A model generated the notes under the pieces. That model was given only the letters and a program-made list of their open reading frames with translations. It ran no database searches and had not been told where the DNA came from. A DNA stretch of 64,000 nucleotides from positions 62,001 through 126,000 of the forward strand of contig JAHBUO010000002.1 of NCBI GenBank assembly GCA_019638025.1. Reading direction: 5' to 3'. Both the position numbers and the translations under genes were made by a program. The stretch comes from Ignavibacteriaceae bacterium. Lineage in GTDB: Bacteria; Bacteroidota; Ignavibacteria; Ignavibacteriales; Ignavibacteriaceae. Below are positions 62,686 through 64,000 of this stretch, in pieces. Within the stretch, counting starts at the first letter, position 1; the number at the start of each line of letters is the position of its first letter.

Positions 62686-63730
62686 ACGCAAAAGAATTTC
62701 AATTAAAGAGATAGTCAGTTATGCGATTTCTATTTTATTGGCAGTCGTATTCCTTCTTTTTGCATTTAATGGTGTTAATAGCGATGAAGTAATTTCGGCA
62801 TTAGAAAACATATCTGTTTGGTGGATAATCGTTTTTATCATATTAACACTCTTTGCACATTTGCTTCGTGCCATTCGTTGGAGATTAATCCTCTCTTCAG
62901 TTAAAAAAGATATAAGTGTAAATCATCTGTTTGGTTCGTTGTTGATTGGCTACGGCGTTAACAGTGTTATTCCGCGCCTTGGAGAAGTTTCTAAAGCTGT
63001 TTCTGTCGGACAAATAGAAGGAATTTCTCGCTCATCTATTTTTGGAACTATTGTAGTCGAAAGAGTTATTGATATAATATTTTTTGGATTATCGGTTGTT
63101 GTAAGTGGGTTGATTTACAAAGGCGATTTGTATCATGAATTCACTTGGTTACAACCCACTATATATTTTGGTTTGTTCGCTATTGTTCTAATTGTTTTTA
63201 CACTTTATCTAACAATCAGATTTCGTGAGAAGTTTTATTCGGGAATAATATTAGCAGTTGGAATCTTCTCTGAATCTTTTGCAAAAAAACTTGCTGAGAT
63301 ATTTGATAAACTCATTGCCGGATTTTCGAGTCTAAGGGGAGTTAAAAATACTTTTTTCGTACTTCTGATAAGTCTACTAATTATGGTTGTTTATGCGGTT
63401 ACATCACTAACCGGATTTTATGTTCTTGGAATGCAAAGTTTATCAAATAATTTAGTCCCTACAGCTTGGATTGTGATGAGTATCAGCGCAATTGGAATAA
63501 TGATTCCCACTCCGGGGGGTATTGGTTCTTATCATACAATTACTAAATCATTGTTAGTCAATTTGTTTGCATTTGGTGAGGGGATAAGTATGGCATACGC
63601 CGCGCTTACTCATGTGATATCATATTCAACACATTTAATTGGTGCCGCAATATATTTTTTCGCATTTAGGAAAAAATATTCGGTTTTGAAAAGAGGTTCA
63701 CTTTTTAAACTTGATGAAACAAATCAGTAA
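62672..63730 (+). CDS. Lysylphosphatidylglycerol-synthase-like membrane protein (UPF0104/YbhN-type flippase)
   Basis: This 352-residue protein has about eight transmembrane helices: VSYAISILLAVVFLLFAFNG, LRAIRWRLILSS, LLIGYGVNSVIPRLGEVSKA with the conserved RxGE, and IMIPTPGGIGSYHTI near the C-terminus. I choose TTG 62672, which has GGAAGG upstream and overlaps lolA by 14 bp. A longer frame from 62588 would be antiparallel in composition to lolA and lacks a site. Family members flip or synthesise modified lipids (MprF-like membrane half). No catalytic aminoacyl-transferase domain is present, so a flippase or lipid-carrier role is likely. Confidence 0.83.
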   Translation: MTSDKRKRISIKEIVSYAISILLAVVFLLFAFNGVNSDEVISALENISVWWIIVFIILTLFAHLLRAIRWRLILSSVKKDISVNHLFGSLLIGYGVNSVIPRLGEVSKAVSVGQIEGISRSSIFGTIVVERVIDIIFFGLSVVVSGLIYKGDLYHEFTWLQPTIYFGLFAIVLIVFTLYLTIRFREKFYSGIILAVGIFSESFAKKLAEIFDKLIAGFSSLRGVKNTFFVLLISLLIMVVYAVTSLTGFYVLGMQSLSNNLVPTAWIVMSISAIGIMIPTPGGIGSYHTITKSLLVNLFAFGEGISMAYAALTHVISYSTHLIGAAIYFFAFRKKYSVLKRGSLFKLDETNQ

Positions 63731-63741
63731 AGATTATTATT

Positions 63742-64000
63742 ATGAATAGTAAAACAATTTTTCTCTTCGTTTTTGTTATTACAATTTCTTCATTTGCACA
63801 GATTGACGTACGCAGTAGTATGGGGATAAACCTTGTCAACACTCCATATCTTCAAGACTATCTTCAAGAAAATTATGCTCAAGGCGAATTAGTAAGCAGT
63901 TTTAATAGTGCAGTTGAGTTTGGGTTAGAAGCCGGTTATGAATTTGATAAGTACCAATTAGGACTTGAGTATGCATACGAAATGAGTTCATTTACTTATT
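63742..64000 (+). CDS. Outer-membrane beta-barrel-like protein (3' truncated)
   Basis: The visible 86 codons begin with a signal peptide (SKTIFLFVFVITISSFAQ). Alternating aromatic strands follow (FNSAVEFGLEAGYEFDKYQLGLEYAYEM), typical of small outer-membrane barrels. The window ends inside the frame. It is 11 bp after the flippase-like gene, so it is part of the same operon. Function cannot be assigned from this part. Confidence 0.7.
   Translation, partial: MNSKTIFLFVFVITISSFAQIDVRSSMGINLVNTPYLQDYLQENYAQGELVSSFNSAVEFGLEAGYEFDKYQLGLEYAYEMSSFTY

Overview
The window is a low-G+C stretch of a Gram-negative chromosome. It most likely comes from the Ignavibacteria (Bacteroidota/Chlorobiota side). 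Reasons: at least five secreted proteins end in the NYPNPFNP-type type IX secretion (T9SS) sorting domain. A PorV-like protein and a TonB receptor with a carboxypeptidase-regulatory-like N-domain are present. A few candidate promoters look like the Bacteroidota TAnnTTTG type. The translation/RNA operon order is rimP-nusA-infB-rbfA-truB-ribF-rpsO-pnp. I see no rRNA, tRNA, CRISPR array, transposase or phage gene.

Layout. (1) 1-10540: the end of an RpiR/MurR-type SIS regulator, then a tight operon of TonB receptor, large T9SS-type surface protein, PorV-like barrel, two-lobed cyanophycinase-like S51 protein and M14 carboxypeptidase. This looks like an outer-membrane unit for digesting and importing a peptide-like substrate. 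(2) 10682-19465: six same-strand cytosolic genes: esterase, RimK-like ATP-grasp, GCS2/YbdK-type carboxylate-amine ligase, class I glutamine amidotransferase, a second divergent ATP-grasp, and a 1253-residue GH13 protein. This is the best candidate in the window for an uncharacterised system: an amide or peptide metabolite pathway tied to a glycan enzyme. (3) 19572-30094: secreted sugar dehydrogenase, PAP2 phosphatase, a hybrid histidine kinase split by an apparent frameshift, ornithine aminotransferase, an S1/P1-like nuclease or phospholipase, and a secreted GH13 amylase.

(4) 30394-34584: a 1396-residue surface protein with a thioester adhesin domain, an SdrD-B-like domain, a DUF11 domain interrupted by a choice-of-anchor-A domain, a beta-propeller and a T9SS tail. 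It is followed by a VapBC-like toxin-antitoxin pair. (5) 35586-42787: DMT transporter, valS, secreted phosphodiester glycosidase with a golvesin-like domain, SIMPL protein, a small cysteine-rich ORF and efp. (6) 42995-46114: an isolated PduS/PduT-like pair (bacterial microcompartment redox protein and Fe-S shell protein) plus a U32 peptidase-family gene. (7) 46221-55119: the core translation/RNA operon, ending in a strong terminator. (8) 55401-64000: rng, fsa, gcvT, comB, ftsK, lolA, a flippase-like membrane protein and the start of an outer-membrane barrel gene.

Functional calls come from motifs and remembered family features. No database search was run.
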